A stretch of DNA of 64,000 bases from Macrobrachium rosenbergii (GCF_040412425.1 NC_089782.1:25568122-25632121); one strand, 5' to 3'. Counted from the stretch's first letter, positions 11,605 through 24,960 are shown. Notes: a model not told the origin generated them from the sequence alone. Program-made: numbers and translations.

Positions 11605-11699
11605 AAAGTCACTTTTTATGGTGAAAATTTGAGAATTAGCACAGTCACGTGAGATGGTGCGTGCGTGTGTGTGGAGTGTATATATCAATTGTATATATC

Positions 11700-12448
<749 letters not shown>

Positions 12449-12495
12449 TATGCGTAATTAGATATGGGTGGTTGTTTGCTTGTTATTGCCATAGA

Positions 12496-12949
12496 CATAG
12501 GAGGTGGGATTTACTTGGGGGGGACCACCAAATTTGCCCAAATTTCAGAAACCCTGAGTTTTTAAAATTGCCGTATATCTGTGTAATAAACGTCAAACAG
12601 CTGTTAAATTATGTACAGTAAGTGCAAGATTTTCACCAAGTTTAGCAAAGCTGTGTAGCTACTATTCCATTCATCATTCAGTGTTCATGCATACTTCTTG
12701 TGTGTTTTTGTAATCGATTGGGGATATTCTAAAGTAAGTGATAAATTGATAATCATAATTCATGTGCAATTACTTATTACCTGCTTAACTTACAAATACA
12801 AGTTTATCATCATTTTTATTCTTATTCTTGTTATTTTTTAAATTATAAATTTTTTCTTCCTCCAAATGCCTGAATATCCCAACCCATTGCGAATTTTAGC
12901 AGATTCCCAAATCGAAGGGGGGCAGTTGTCCCCCCCCCCTACGCCTATG
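12496..12949. mobile_element. hAT-like non-autonomous element
   Basis: The left end CATAGGAGGTGGGATTTAC followed by GGGGGGG pairs with the right end, which reads inward as CATAGGCGTAGGGGGGGGG. These CATAGGCGTAG ends are typical of arthropod hAT relatives. The interior has no transposase. TTGCCA occurs just outside both ends but offset by a few bases, so a target duplication is not proven. Confidence 0.6.
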
Positions 12950-13329
12950 CTTGCCAGCAAGGAACTGAGGCCCCTCAGCTATTAACTTTTGGAATTCTCT
13001 CCCTGTATCAATTTTTGTGACTTTGTAGATTCTCCCGTCTTGGTTATAAGTTGACCCCACTAGGACTAAACCCACTTTTTCCCTCCCCTCTTCCTTGTTT
13101 CACTTGTTTTTGAGTTAGATAAGTCTTGTAGTTGCTTATCCAATCAGCCTTGCATAAAAAAGTAAACACAGAATGCTTTTAATATATGAACATTATTCCT
13201 AAAGAACGCATTCGACAAATGCCAGAAAGGGTCAAGAAGACTGAAGCATAATCTGGAGACTAATTATAATTGTAGAATGAATCATCACCATCTTAAGTTT
13301 TTAACATCAGCTTTTTGCTTTAAAGGATT
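12950..13329. other. Spacer, no feature
   Basis: Unassigned AT-rich DNA between the hAT-like element and the non-LTR remnant. Confidence 0.4.
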
Positions 13330-13620
13330 AGGCAGGAATTGAGTTCCGTCATTATACTCTGTCCTGTGCTGTTTCTGGCGGCCTGAACTCTCATTAGTTC
13401 CAGGTCTTCATCCATCCCCTTTCTCCAGGATTTCCTGGGTCCGCCTCCTAGTCTTCTCATCACCAGAAACAGAAGGCAAGACATGCCCACCTCTTCTTAG
13501 GCATGACCATCTGTTACAACACACTTCTTGACTTCCCTCTTTTCGCCAATTAGAAAATCTCTTACTCCCAAGTATATCTTGCAGTCCTGAGCACCTCTTG
13601 TGAGACCATGTATCATCTTC
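13330..13620 (-). pseudogene. Non-LTR retrotransposon C-terminal remnant
   Basis: On the minus strand, one frame near 13380-13445 reads GPRKSWRKGMDEDLELM, the (G)RP(R/K)K(S/T)WR...ED motif found near the end of many arthropod reverse transcriptases of non-LTR elements. Upstream the frame is broken by stops and shifts. Confidence 0.5.
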
Positions 13621-16600
13621 ATGCACAGTGTTTTACCTTTGTTTACTTCAGCAGATTTTTCAGTCAGCCATAGAATTCTGCCGATTATTTACTTCAGCTT
13701 TAACTTTCAAATTTCAAGGACTATATAAGTCACTGTAAAGGTTAGAAAGTTCTTTTGAAGACCATTTAAATAAAACTTTCTCATCATAGCATTTCAATCC
13801 TAATATAAGACATCCAAATTCATGCTAAAAGCCTGCACACATTTTTAAAGTGAAAACAAAGCTTGAAACCAAAAATTTATGCATAACTTTAAATAATTCC
13901 CTACTGTGGGAACTAATGAACCATTATGGTAGTACGGTGAATAGCATCTCCACAGTAGTGGCCACGCTTCAACTGATGTTAAGGGTGGATGTCCAAGCAC
14001 CAAGACTGAATAAGTCATTCCATACCAAGTCTGTATTATTTCTGCAAGGGCTGTGAAGATTGTTTGATATTGTTCAAATCTATATTTTCTGTGGTTGAGA
14101 GTATAGCACTGTATTTCATGCAAATGCCAAAGGAAGATTATTTTATAAAAGATGGATATGACAGTTACCAGTATACCTGTTTTGCTATGTTACTGTACTT
14201 TTTGCAGTTGTTCAGTAAATCTAGTTACTCTTGAATAAGCTGTTTTCTCTTGTACTGATATCTTATTATAGAGGAAAACCCTCAACCCGATAACCTCTGA
14301 ACTTTTAGACACTTTCCAGTCATTAACAGTTATAAATACACTCAAATACTTTGAAAGCATAGATTGAGGCAATGGATTCAATGTTAGTTTTATAATAGTA
14401 CCCTCAGTGTTTTTAGACTGACCAGCCATATTTATCGTAAGTAATATGAGGTATTAATAACAAGTCAAAAAGAAACTTTTCATTTATTCAAGGTCACCAA
14501 TAATTTAAAAAAGCATATCATTACAGAATCAAGTGTACATACACAATTAAAAATGCAAAACTATGAGTACAAGATACAAAATGGTGGGGGAGAGGGTATG
14601 TGGGTACCAAAGTGAGCTGTTGGTTTCATTTAGGATGGGTAAGGTTATGTGCTTAAATGTGAGACCACCCTGAGCCCAATGGAGGTCCCTCACTTAATAA
14701 AACCATTCCTGTCTATAGGGGGCAGACCATCAGCTTCCCATTACCTTTTTCTTAAAAGCTACATATAGTACGTAACATATAAACACAAATAATTACACTT
14801 CCTCAGCTGATTCCAAGGAATCAAAACTATCCGCTAAACTGCTGCAACCCTAATGACACGCTGCCATCCTCTATGACACCTTATGGCTCATGTACACGCC
14901 ACGTTACCCACATAAAAAACCCTACAAATAAGCTTTCTACTTATACGTGTTGATAAACATGCAACATGTTAAGTGAATGAAATCACAGGTTAGGAGACCA
15001 GAGATGAAAAATGATAAAAATATAGAATTTAACTTCCATGAAATTTCTTTCATACTTCCCACCCATCAATTTTTAACATTACTTTGTATTTGTAGATCAA
15101 ATTGCACTTTAGTCAGGTTGAGCCAATTAGTCAATTTTACATTTGGAGTTAAAAGTTCAACTGTGACATCCCCACAAAAGGGGGCTTAAAATACTGTAAT
15201 ATACAAAGCATACACGAGATTGCAGACAGAGTAAAACCATGAACGTGGGATACACTCCACAGGTCATAGTGTTCCAAACAGCCAAGAAAGAGGTAGAAGG
15301 AACACATGGATGTCACTTTTAAAATTATTTATTTTTTTTTTTTATGTGACAGGCAGCATACAAGACTGCCCATAATACCTCTGGACACTTGGCTACTTCA
15401 CCTTTTCAGTAACTCTCCATGTTTGAGAGTCCATTTTTTCCACTTGACGGCCTGCCAGCCATCATGAATTTCAGGGTCATTTTGGTAATAATCATATTTT
15501 ATGTTGTAATGGTCATACTACACTCACTAAATGACGTTTCATTGTCCCTGGGGTGTTGCTAATGGCAGTGTTTATCAGAGCTGATCAGTTCTCTAAGTAT
15601 GCATTTCAGTGCTAACAAATGTTCCTGAAAAATTATAAACCCTACACATACACCATGCTGGCAGTGAGGAGGCTCACATCAAAAATCATGATGGACAATT
15701 GGCTGTTGCTACTGGTGAAAAAGCATGAACAGCTGGTATCCTGCCTTCTTTGAAGATATGACAGGCCTGGCAAAATATTTCTTGAGCCTTTTAATGATAC
15801 TGATAAATAGGGTCCCTCCACTGGTTCACTCCATGACACACACACCAATTGTCACCACCACCTCAGCAACATATTTCAACAGGTGCTGCTGTCCCTTAAA
15901 ATTTAAAGTGCACTGATTTTAGTACTGCAGTACTATGATATTCTTTATAAATTAAACAGTTCATTTTTAATTAAAGCCTCTGAATTTTAGTTCAATTCCA
16001 AAATTATCATAATTACTGAATATGTGCAGAGGAGGTGGTAAAACTGATACAGTTTATTTGCACAAGAAACAACATACCTAATCTCCATGTATAAAGACGG
16101 AAAATGTTTGTTTTCCTTCTGATTCACTTTGACGTTCTCTTTTAACAGGCTACTCCCTGCTGCTAGCACAGACATGATGAGGAGGTTTTACATTTTTGTG
16201 GCATGTACATTGGAATGTGCTGCTCCCCAGTGGATGCCCGCATATTGAGAAGCAAGAGAAGTAACTAGACAGGTACACATACAGAGCCCTTTCCTAAGGA
16301 CTCCAGTCAGTCAGTCAGAGGAGCAATACAGCAGCAGCCAGGCACATCATTCTTTTGGCTGTCTTGTCATGTTTGCTTGTGGACTTCAGGTTGCTACAAC
16401 ATGAGACAGCCAAATCACATGTGAAAGGTGGTACTAGCAATTAAAGCCTTAGTCACTTGTACTAAATTGAGAGAGAAAAGGAGAGAAAAGCTAAGAAAGA
16501 GAAGAAAGAAAAGAATGGTAGTATGCTATTGAAGCAGAATTGGAACCACTGCAATCTGTGCTACAAACTCTTTGGCGGTGGCATGACTAGCAAGATCCAA

Positions 16601-17135
16601 CATGTGTGTTTCTCTGTATCACAACCAGTCCATGTCATGACCTGGGAACTTTCAAGCTCATTTTGTACTTTGGACACAAGCCAACTCCTAACTCAAGAGC
16701 CTTGGTCATCAAAAACTTAATGCTACACAAGTTCTGTGGCAGTAGGAGGGACGATTTCAATACATTTTGATCCTTGGTTCCATAGAAATTGGGAAAAAAC
16801 AACAACAATAATAATAATAATTATAATAAAAATAATCACTAGAGGTCCACGTGAGTATAATTGCCAGTTCACAAATTTTCCTTCTGTCATCTGCCTCCAA
16901 ATGTAGGATGACTCTGCAATGCTGATGGAGTTAAAGCAGTAGATGTCTTCCTATTTTCTCCAGAAGGTGATGGTAGCATGGCAGTGCCTATGGCTTGTGT
17001 CAAGTAGGTGAACACTGTTATCCACCAACGTTTCGTAAACCGAAAATCCTCTTCTTTGGTGACAATACATTCTCTACACCCTGGTGGACAACCTACTTGT
17101 ATTGTAATATCTCTTTCCACCCCATTTTCCCTGTC
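13621..17135. other. Region downstream of the gene; possible 3' UTR
   Basis: It lies 3' of the stop codon at 17136 on the minus strand. TTTATT on the plus strand (AATAAA on minus) occurs at several places, for example near 16052 and 14484, so a polyadenylation site cannot be chosen. No other gene is seen. A short ATA/AAC-rich tract lies at 16798-16835. Confidence 0.4.
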
Positions 17136-17431
17136 TCATATTCTAGGCTTATATGTTAAGGAGACATGCACTCTCTGGACATCAGTTTCTGTACAATCAT
17201 GATCTGTGAGGGCAGGTGAAGGATCAGGTCCAGGAGGAGTTGCTCGCCGCCTTGGGCTGGACATGTAATCCCCACCATGAGGAGGGGTCTTTATGTCAGC
17301 ACTTGAGGACCTTCCTCGGCCCCCATTTTCTTTATCTTTTTTACTTGAGGAGCGACGAACTAACTTCCTATCTTTATCCTTACTAGAAGAACGACGAACA
17401 GAGCTGCCTACATTTTCGCTGCTACCACCTC
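17136..17431 (-). CDS. Terminal coding exon with stop; basic Ser-rich C-terminus
   Basis: The acceptor gtttgttttcag precedes 296 nt that end in TGA (17136-17138 on the plus strand). It encodes GGGSSENVGSSVRRSSSKD, then a second RRSSSK, GRGRSSSADIK, a Pro-rich SPRRRATPPGPDPSPAL and the end VQRVHVSLTYKPRI. Two RRSSSK copies and RGRSSS fit PKA/AGC-type phosphorylation sites, which is inference. The tail is probably disordered. Downstream (below 17136) is presumably the 3' UTR; its end is not defined. Confidence 0.8.
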
Positions 17432-17663
17432 CTGAAAACAAACAAACCAACATTGACAGACTGGCTGCAATCTTAGTTCAAAAAAGAATCATGAAGGAAA
17501 CTGTAACATGTTCTACATGAAGTTTTTTGTTTTTGTCAGATAAAAAAAATTACTCTTCCCTCAAAAATAAAACCACCCAATTATTATTCCTAAATGTCTA
17601 GGTATTCACATTACTAAGTGTATATACCTTTTGAAACTAAGATTTGTGGCATTTACTGTACAA

Positions 17664-18394
17664 CAGGCATGGACATCCATTTGGTAACTAAGGGCCACAA
17701 TATGCTTCTTTGAAGTGACCTCGGGCCGCATGATAATTTTATTAGTACTGTGCGTGTAAAGTATAACCCCAAACTAGTATGTAATTATCAGTATGTAAAA
17801 AAAAATACTTTTACTAATGAGATTTTATTACAGTAACTTTTTTGCTATTACCTTTATTAATGAAATGGTTATAATATTCTCGATTAAATTCTCAATTCTG
17901 GGAGAAATTTTGGGATTTTGCCACTACCAAGTTATTTTGTAGTTTTCAAGTCAATCTTTATTAAGGTTTAGATTTACCATGCTGCTTTCACAGGAAAGTA
18001 ATTGCTTGCATAGATAAATTGCTTCCAAAAATGCAGGTAAATTTTCTTGTGGTTAACTGTTAACTACCCCCTTCCCTGGTTGTGGCAGACATGATTTGGA
18101 TTAATGCTAGGAAATTTGGTGGTTGTGGAGTTATAGGGATTTACCTTTTTTAATGTTGATGTTATTGGTACATTGTCCTTAGGGTCTCCATCCTATTTGA
18201 CCCTCTGATGTGTTGAGATTATTTGTTTGTCTGAAGACAGGAGCCTCAATTACTTTTCACTTGCAAACACAAGAACTTTAGAAGATTAAGGTAGACTAAG
18301 CCCTGTTAATTTTGTTACCACTGATTACATTATGCTGAAACATTTCTGAAGGCCACTCAAAGACACGTTGTTGGCTGCATGTTGCCCATGTACA
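17664..18394. mobile_element. hAT-like element in the last intron
   Basis: The left end CAGGCATGGACATCC with GGGCCACAATATG and CTCGGGCCGCATGA inward matches the right end read inward, TGTACATGGGCAACATGCAG, then GTGGCC. Flanks CTGTACAA (17656-17663) and CTGTACAG (18395-18402) look like an 8-bp target duplication with one mismatch. About 730 bp, no transposase frame seen, so non-autonomous or decayed. Confidence 0.6.
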
Positions 18395-18519
18395 CTGTAC
18401 AGCATCTGTAGTCAGATCTCAAAATGTAAACCATGATTTAGATAAAACAAGAATGTTTCAAGCCTCACTGCCTGACTTTTGGGTAAAAAATTACAAATTT
18501 TTAATAATTTTGTATTTTT

Positions 18520-21120
18520 CATAACTAACAAACCTGAGGTCTTTACTTATGGGGAAAAATATCTCTAGTGCAGCTGGATCTGGCTAAAAACAGAACAAGG
18601 TTTGATGGCATGAGTTATCTCTCAAACCGCCTTCAAGCAAAAGTGCGCTGCCCTTTCTAGCATAGAAGCCGGTTTTCTATGCACTGCCTGTTCTTTCTAT
18701 GCCTTGGCATTCTGGATTTTTCATTCTGTTTTTTGTTTGTGTGTTTCCGTGATATGTTGTGATTACTGTATGTGTGTGTGTGTTTGCATTCGAAACCCAT
18801 GAATCATCTAAGAGGGCTTTGCCTCAGAGGAAATGTCCTGGGGTAGGTAACAACCCATGCTTTCGTTATCTTGCCTCTCGAAACTGATCCTTATTCGACT
18901 TGTAGCAGATGCAGATCTAAGGACTGATATGTAATAACCCATATTCAGAATGTCGTGATTGGTCTCCAGAGCAATGGAAGCAATTTGGTAAGAAGAAGAA
19001 ACACAGGAGAAAATCAGCTACTCCGTCATGGGAAGGTTTTGTGCCTCCAGTGGCATTGGATGCCGCCATTCCTTCTTGTTCTTTCTCTCCTTCACCAGAT
19101 TTGCTTCTCGTTGCATCTTCTCAGGAAGCTTTCACTCCTCCTCATTCTTCTATTGCTTCGTCTCCAGGTAGTTTGAGGAAGGGTCTGGGGAGATGTTGCG
19201 ATTGATTTAGCTGCCTCTGTTCTGTCTAGCAGCAGCAGCTCCCCATTGTACTGTTGTTTCAAGGATGGATGCAGAGAAGTTATCAGAACACTGGTCTCCA
19301 CTAGGCCTACCTGGGCAGCTCACCTTTGGGGGCCTACTATCCCACCTCTTTTCTTCCCGTCTCCCAGTGTCTGCCGCCATGTCAGTTTCTATGGCAATGG
19401 TGTCTGTGACTTCTGCTTGTGTGTCTACTGTACAGCCGCGACTTCCTTGGCCTACACTGTTCCTTCATTGGCCATGCCGCTCCTAGGCCTTCTACATCTC
19501 CTCCCAACTCCCTTATTCAAGCCCTGATGAAGAGACTCAAAGGTGCTCTTCTAAAGAAGTTCGGCTGCTCCAATATGAAGAAATCTAAGAAGAGACGTTG
19601 TAGTTCTCCATCTTCCTTGTTGTCTTTTTCCCAAGTCATCTTGTTCATCATCCAATTGTTCCATCCCACCAAGGCGTTGGAGGAAGAAGGATTTTGCAAC
19701 CCTTCCTTGCAAGAATCGTAGATCCTCTTTGGATTCCAGCTCTATCTCCCCTTCGTCCAAGGGCAAGCCCTACTGTCCGTCTCCTACAGCTGATTCTCAG
19801 TCGGCCCCCAAGTTTGTTCCTGATTCATCTCCAGCTGCCCCCCTAGGGTTACTTGTTGTTATGGACAGCCGTGCATCTGTCAAGATTCACGGCCGTATGT
19901 CTTCTATCTAGCAACTGATGAGCGCCGCCCAGTTCCTGATTCTTGTGCGGCAACTAACTCTACAAGAAAAGTCTCCTCTAAGAGCCGTAGATCTATGGAT
20001 TGGGCTCCTCCTCAAGAAGCTGCAGTCAATTTGCTCTCTTCCCCTCACCCTGCTCACGACACGAGGGTGAAGACCGCAGCAGTTAAGAAAGACAACAAAG
20101 CAGCTGTAAAAAAAGTCTACTTCACACCTGAGGGACCATTCTTGTGATTGGGACTGTTCCTCTCTGGAAACAAGTAGAGTGGTCCATGAAGCAGAGCACG
20201 GCCATGAGGACAGCTATCAAGGCAGAGCCCCTTCTCATTCACTAGAATGATATATACCAAAAGTGTTAGGTCCTGACCATTCTGATGCTCCAGTAGTGAA
20301 TAATGATACACAGGATGCCACAGAAGGTCCTCACCATCTCGATATAGAAAACCAAGAACTTCTAACTACAGGTAGTCGCCGGTTATCGGCGTGGGTTCCT
20401 TTCCTACAGCGTGACAATAAGCGAAAATTGGCGATTTTCGGCACTTATCAGCACCAATAAGCGCTGAAAATCACCAATTTCCAGTTATCGGCGCCTGTGT
20501 TAGGTATGTATTGGCGCCAATACGCGATTATTGGCACTGATAAGCGGAAATCTGTGCTTATCGGCACCAAACATCGCAGGTTTTTGTCACTAGACAAGCC
20601 CCAAAAAACCAGGTCACCAATAACTGGGGACCGCCTACACTTACGCAGAAGTGGTGTAACGCATTTGTGGGTACAACGACTTAACAGAAGAGACTGTGGC
20701 CACCAGTTCAGATTTTCCTTCGGGTCTCGAAGCCCTTGTGGAGACCAAGAAGATGAAGGCATCATTGGGGTTGCCATGTTCTAACCATGCTGACTGTGTC
20801 ATTATCCAAGTGAATTCTCTCGTCTGTGGACAGGACAACTCACTTCAGTCTAGCAGGTTATTTAAGTTACTCCCTCCTCCTCTTCCATGGCATAGATTTT
20901 TTTTTACTTAACTCCCAATGTTGCGTTGCAATCAAGGCAAGTGGATCCAGATCTAGTTTGCCTAGGCCCAGGTCTTTCTTTTCTTGATCTGCGGTCAATG
21001 ACAGTCTGCAAAATTTCCTCAGCAGCAATGCCTAGCAACAGTGAAGACAGCGCCACCTTTCTTAGACTCTTGCAGTCTGGTGGCAATACTATTTCCAAAT
21101 TAGTATGGACCCCATCTAAA
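18520..21120 (+). mobile_element. DIRS1-like retrotransposon, gag-type ORF1 remnant
   Basis: Broken plus-strand frames read WSPEQWKQFGKKKKHRRK near 18960, then Ser/Pro-rich sequence with KKFGCSNMKKSKKRR near 19555, SKSRRSMDWAPPQEAAVNLL near 19975, and QSRQVDPDLVCLGPGLSFLD then SEDSATFLRLLQSGG near 20930-21075. I recall similar ORF1 sequences from crustacean DIRS elements. ACAAACCTGAGGTC near 18527 could be the element's 5' terminal repeat. It is interrupted at 20369-20637 by a MITE, has many stops, and lies upstream of an RT/recombinase remnant in the same orientation (24.2 kb), so both may come from one element. Confidence 0.55.
20369..20637. mobile_element. TA-type MITE nested in the DIRS remnant
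   Basis: The left end (TA)CAGGTAGTCGCCGGTTAT is mirrored on the right by ATAACTGGGGACCGCCTA. The interior repeats GGTTATCGGC-like words and hairpins such as GCACTTATCAGCACC. It belongs to the same family as the element at 61286. DIRS frames flank it on both sides. Confidence 0.7.
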
Positions 21121-21878
21121 CAGTATATTCATAGCAGACTAGATTTCCTAACAATTTGGTTTGTCCCAACTGTTCATTAATCAGGACATGATGACTACTA
21201 TCAATTTTCTTACTATATTATTAATGGAAAACTAGAAGTTAAATCAAATGTCTCTTCACATTAATTTCACACATCTGAGACATTCTTAGTACAAATGCTC
21301 TTGACATATCAAAATATATTTTTAACCAACAATAACTGTCAACTGTCAAAAAGAACAGCTATATTTTACAAGAGCCTCAACCATTATTCACTTCCTGCAT
21401 TTTTCTTTTCTAATAACTGATCTTGTCTTTCTGTGTCCTATTATCTTCTGTTAATTATTTCAAATGAACACCATATTCTTTGGAGGCTTGAATCTCAAGT
21501 CAATGGCCCATTTGGGCTTGTTCCATATGAATAGGGTTCCTCTTCTGACTAATAAAAAATAATCATGACCAACATCTATTTTTCAAACAAAACTACCTGC
21601 AGAGTCTTGGGATTGTCTCTTTAAACATGGTAACTTTCATTGTCTCACTTACTATTCTTTCCAGTCCTGGATAATTTTTGTTCTCATACAACCTTTGTAC
21701 AATATACTGTACACATATTAAAGTAAAGAATGCAATTTGGAGGTTTTTAATGAGTGGCTTCTAACTGTTTTCTAATGGTAATTTTGTATTTACATGGAAA
21801 TAGCAGAAAAATATTACTAATCCTAAGAAATAAGGTAACATAATTGCACCAAAAGAAAATCATCTAAATTTTCATAAT

Positions 21879-22000
21879 AAAATTTATTATTTGGATACTT
21901 ACCTACTGTTAAAGATAACTTGTGTCTCATTGCCTATCAGTGCACAGATATAAGCTATTTTTAACAGTAGGTAAGGTTCATCCCAAATAAGTTTATTTAG
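21879..22000. mobile_element. Small hairpin MITE
   Basis: The left arm TTATTTGGATACTTACC then TACTGTTAAAGATA is mirrored by an arm that reads inward TTATTTGGGATGAACC then TTACCTACTGTTAAAAATAG, around a loop of about 30 nt. Arms are about 45-50 nt. Confidence 0.7.
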
Positions 22001-24225
22001 AATTTTAAGCAATTTGCAAACCTGCCCTCTAATGTCATTCTTGAAAATTTCCATAAACTAAATCAGAATTACAAGATCTTCACTGATAACTATGACAAGA
22101 TTCTAACAGAAACCCAGTGATGAAGCTACCTCAATGGCAAATAAGACTACCTTGCTATGGAAACTACCCAGGAAGTTCAGTGGAAAAGAGGTCTATAACG
22201 GATTAGGTGATGGCATGAAGAGTTTAGAGAGGTTTACTGATTACCATGCCTCAAGCTATCATCAAGGTGTGAGAGAATATACTGAGGTATTCAAGAGAGG
22301 TGTCCAGGACAGTACGAGATGAACTGACCATATACAAGCTGCCAAACATTTGACTTAACCAGTGGCATATTTTTTAGAACAGGACTGAAGTAGTCAGTGC
22401 CTTAATTTTAAGAAGCTTAACATCTATGTAGACTAATAGGTATGGATTTCAGAGATGACAAAGAGTAGCACAAAGTATCTTAAGAGCAACTAACATATCA
22501 GTCTCTGAAAAGGGAGAGGATGGAGAAGGATCTAAAGGGATTAGGTGGACTGCTAGTTAGACCTTGGCAGTTAGGTCAGAAAGAAAAAAACCCGGAGCAC
22601 TGGCAAATCATTTCCACTATACATTATGTAAACTGAATCTATAGTGTTCACTGATACATGGGGTTTGCCAAGGCTACGAGGACATTTAATAGCAAAGTCC
22701 TCCCAGAGAAGCCTTGTCAAGGGGCTCATTAGAAGACATTTGGGTTTTAGACAGTAACAAATCACTGACTGGAACAAATATATCTTGATCTACTCATAGT
22801 AATTGCAGTTTTGAATACTTTATCAGCATCCTGAATATCTTTGTCTAAATGTGCAGGGCCCTAACATATTTGAACTGGTTGCATTTAATATGTTGAATGA
22901 AATCCTAAATTGTTCAACAAAGGGGCATTAGGATAATTTTGAAAGGATTCCAAAGCACTTCTAGGGTCAGTGATTATTACAAATTTCTATGGTGGCATGC
23001 TCTAACAATCTTAATTCTGACCTTACTCTAGACAATTCTGCCATGACAATATTGCATTAAATCATACACCAGATGATGATTTGGATCTACTTGTATAAAT
23101 TACATAATGTGAACATTTATGTCTAGCTGTGTGTTGCTTAACGGTGCTCTTAGGTATATGCATAATTTTTGGGTAAAAAGTACAACTGTACAGACATGTA
23201 ATTTACACAAACTCCAAGCCAGAAATCCTAGTGCTGGAGAAAACATTTTTACATTTATTGAATCAAAAATTGTTAGTTCTTGATTGGGAATGTTGACGGA
23301 TAAATATTTATAAAAAATTTTGTTTGACTGAAAAGCACTTGAGTACAGTCACTGTGAACTGAGTGGTGGTTTACCCTTGTACAAATTTATATGAGGGAGG
23401 ATTCAAGTCCATTGTGAATAGCAGCCCTGCTTTTTAATACTTTGTTGCTGAGCCATATGTCTGGCTTCCATAGTCTACAATAGAACAGATGCTGTGTATG
23501 GTAACATCACAGTTGATCTGTCAGCTTCCCAAGAAGCATGTTTGACTGACTGGTTACAGGGTTTAGGCCATGAAGACAAGCCCTGGAACCTATATCAGTT
23601 ATTCAAAACCTTTTTCATTCAGGACTTTCCTTACGGTATCAAGGTGCTTTAAAGTCCGAGTTGTATGTAACAGCTTTTAGTATCAGGCTTAATCGTCGTT
23701 TTGCTCTTAGCTTTTATGTTTGCAATGTGCACTTATCAGTTTAAATGTGTGTCAAAGATTAAAACCTACGAGTGTATCGGGCGTTCCTCATTGTAAGTTA
23801 AGTGTCAATTGTTCTTTTTCCATCTGATATCTGTGAAAAAACATGACAGCTCTTGCTTTTTTATGGAGGAAAACTGAAAGCTTATGGATAAGGTTCTTTG
23901 TGGTAACTTACTGAAAAGTAATTTTATGAAGCTATTGTTAAGAATGTACTAGGTAGTGTACCATAAGGAATCAGTCATCCATATACAGAATGCTTTTTTC
24001 TCCATTTGGTGACAGATTTTTTGTTTACTGCAAGGAGGAACATTGTGCCCCTCAACACTATCCCTGTGAGATAATATTTTCTAATAATATATATGTCTGA
24101 ATAAATGTTACCCATTTGTACCTGATAAGTGCAATCTTTCCACAAACTTTTTTTTTTTTTTTTCTAATTGAGAAACATTTACAAAATGGATATTTTGTAT
24201 AGTATCAAACACTTACAACATACTG

Positions 24226-24960
24226 ACAGACAAGAGGAAGAATAAGGTCGCTTCTCCCTATCGTAAGAAGGCCCGCAGGGGGTGCCTGTCAAGTCATTGG
24301 ACATTATGGAGCGGAGACCTGGTTAGTGAATGTCCTTTGGGAAGGACATTTACTTCCCTTCAAGTTTCCTCCACCTCTCACCAACCACCTGGTCCATCCC
24401 CCTGCGGAGGGAGGTGGAAGCGATACTGAAGAAAGGCGCTGTGGAAGTAGCGACAGGTCGGTCTCCAGCTGTTACGGCTCTCTTTCTCGTTGAGAAAGCA
24501 TCAGAGGGATGGGAGACTGGTCACAGACCTTTCTTCCCTGAACCAATTCATTCACCAGACTTGGTTCATGATGGAAATGACACGTTCAGTGCTCACGGCC
24601 ATCAGGGAGTCCAACTTCACGTTTTCGGTGGACCTGAAGGATGCGTATTTCCAAATACCCATCCATCAGGCCTCACGCACGTACCTCCACTTCATCCTCG
24701 GGGAAACGGTGTACCACTTCTGGGCATTCTGTTTCAGGCTCTAAACCGCTCCCCGGGTGTTCAAACGAGTGTCCACCCTAGTGTCAACTTGGGCCCATTT
24801 GCATGGGATATGTCTTCTGAGGTATCTCGATGATTTGCTAGTCCTGGCGAGCTCTCATATCATGTTGCTCCAGGACAGGGATTGACTTTGTCATTTGTTC
24901 TACACGAATATGAGTCCTTGGTCCTTAAATATTGAAGACTAACTTATTGGTGGGATAATA
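24226..24960 (+). pseudogene. DIRS1-like reverse transcriptase remnant
   Basis: Plus frames read DGRLVTDLSSLNQFI, then MTRSVLTAIRESNF, TFSVDLKDAYFQIPIH, YLHFILGETVYHFWAFCF, then after an in-frame TAA, TAPRVFKRVSTLVSTWAH and RYLDDLLVLASS. SVDLKDAYFQIP and the YLDD catalytic box are RT landmarks and the wording is typical of DIRS-type elements. A stop replaces the expected Ser after CFRL and frames shift upstream, so it is dead. The RNase H region that should follow is missing or unrecognisable. Confidence 0.85.

Larger units (their letters stand above)
6727..11609 (+). mobile_element. Decayed full-length Ty3/Gypsy (CsRn1-like) LTR retrotransposon
   Basis: Two related LTRs (6732-7194 and 11220-11604) in direct orientation enclose about 4.0 kb of GC-richer DNA encoding remnants of protease, reverse transcriptase, RNase H and integrase. 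The 5-bp AAAGT occurs just before the left LTR (6727-6731) and just after the right one (11605-11609), a target-site duplication. Immediately inside the left LTR, TGGTGACCCC at 7196-7205 resembles a primer binding site for tRNA-Trp, which I recall as typical of the CsRn1 group. The RNase H sequence also fits that group. Many frameshifts and stops interrupt pol, so it is inactive. The coding strand is plus. Confidence 0.9.
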
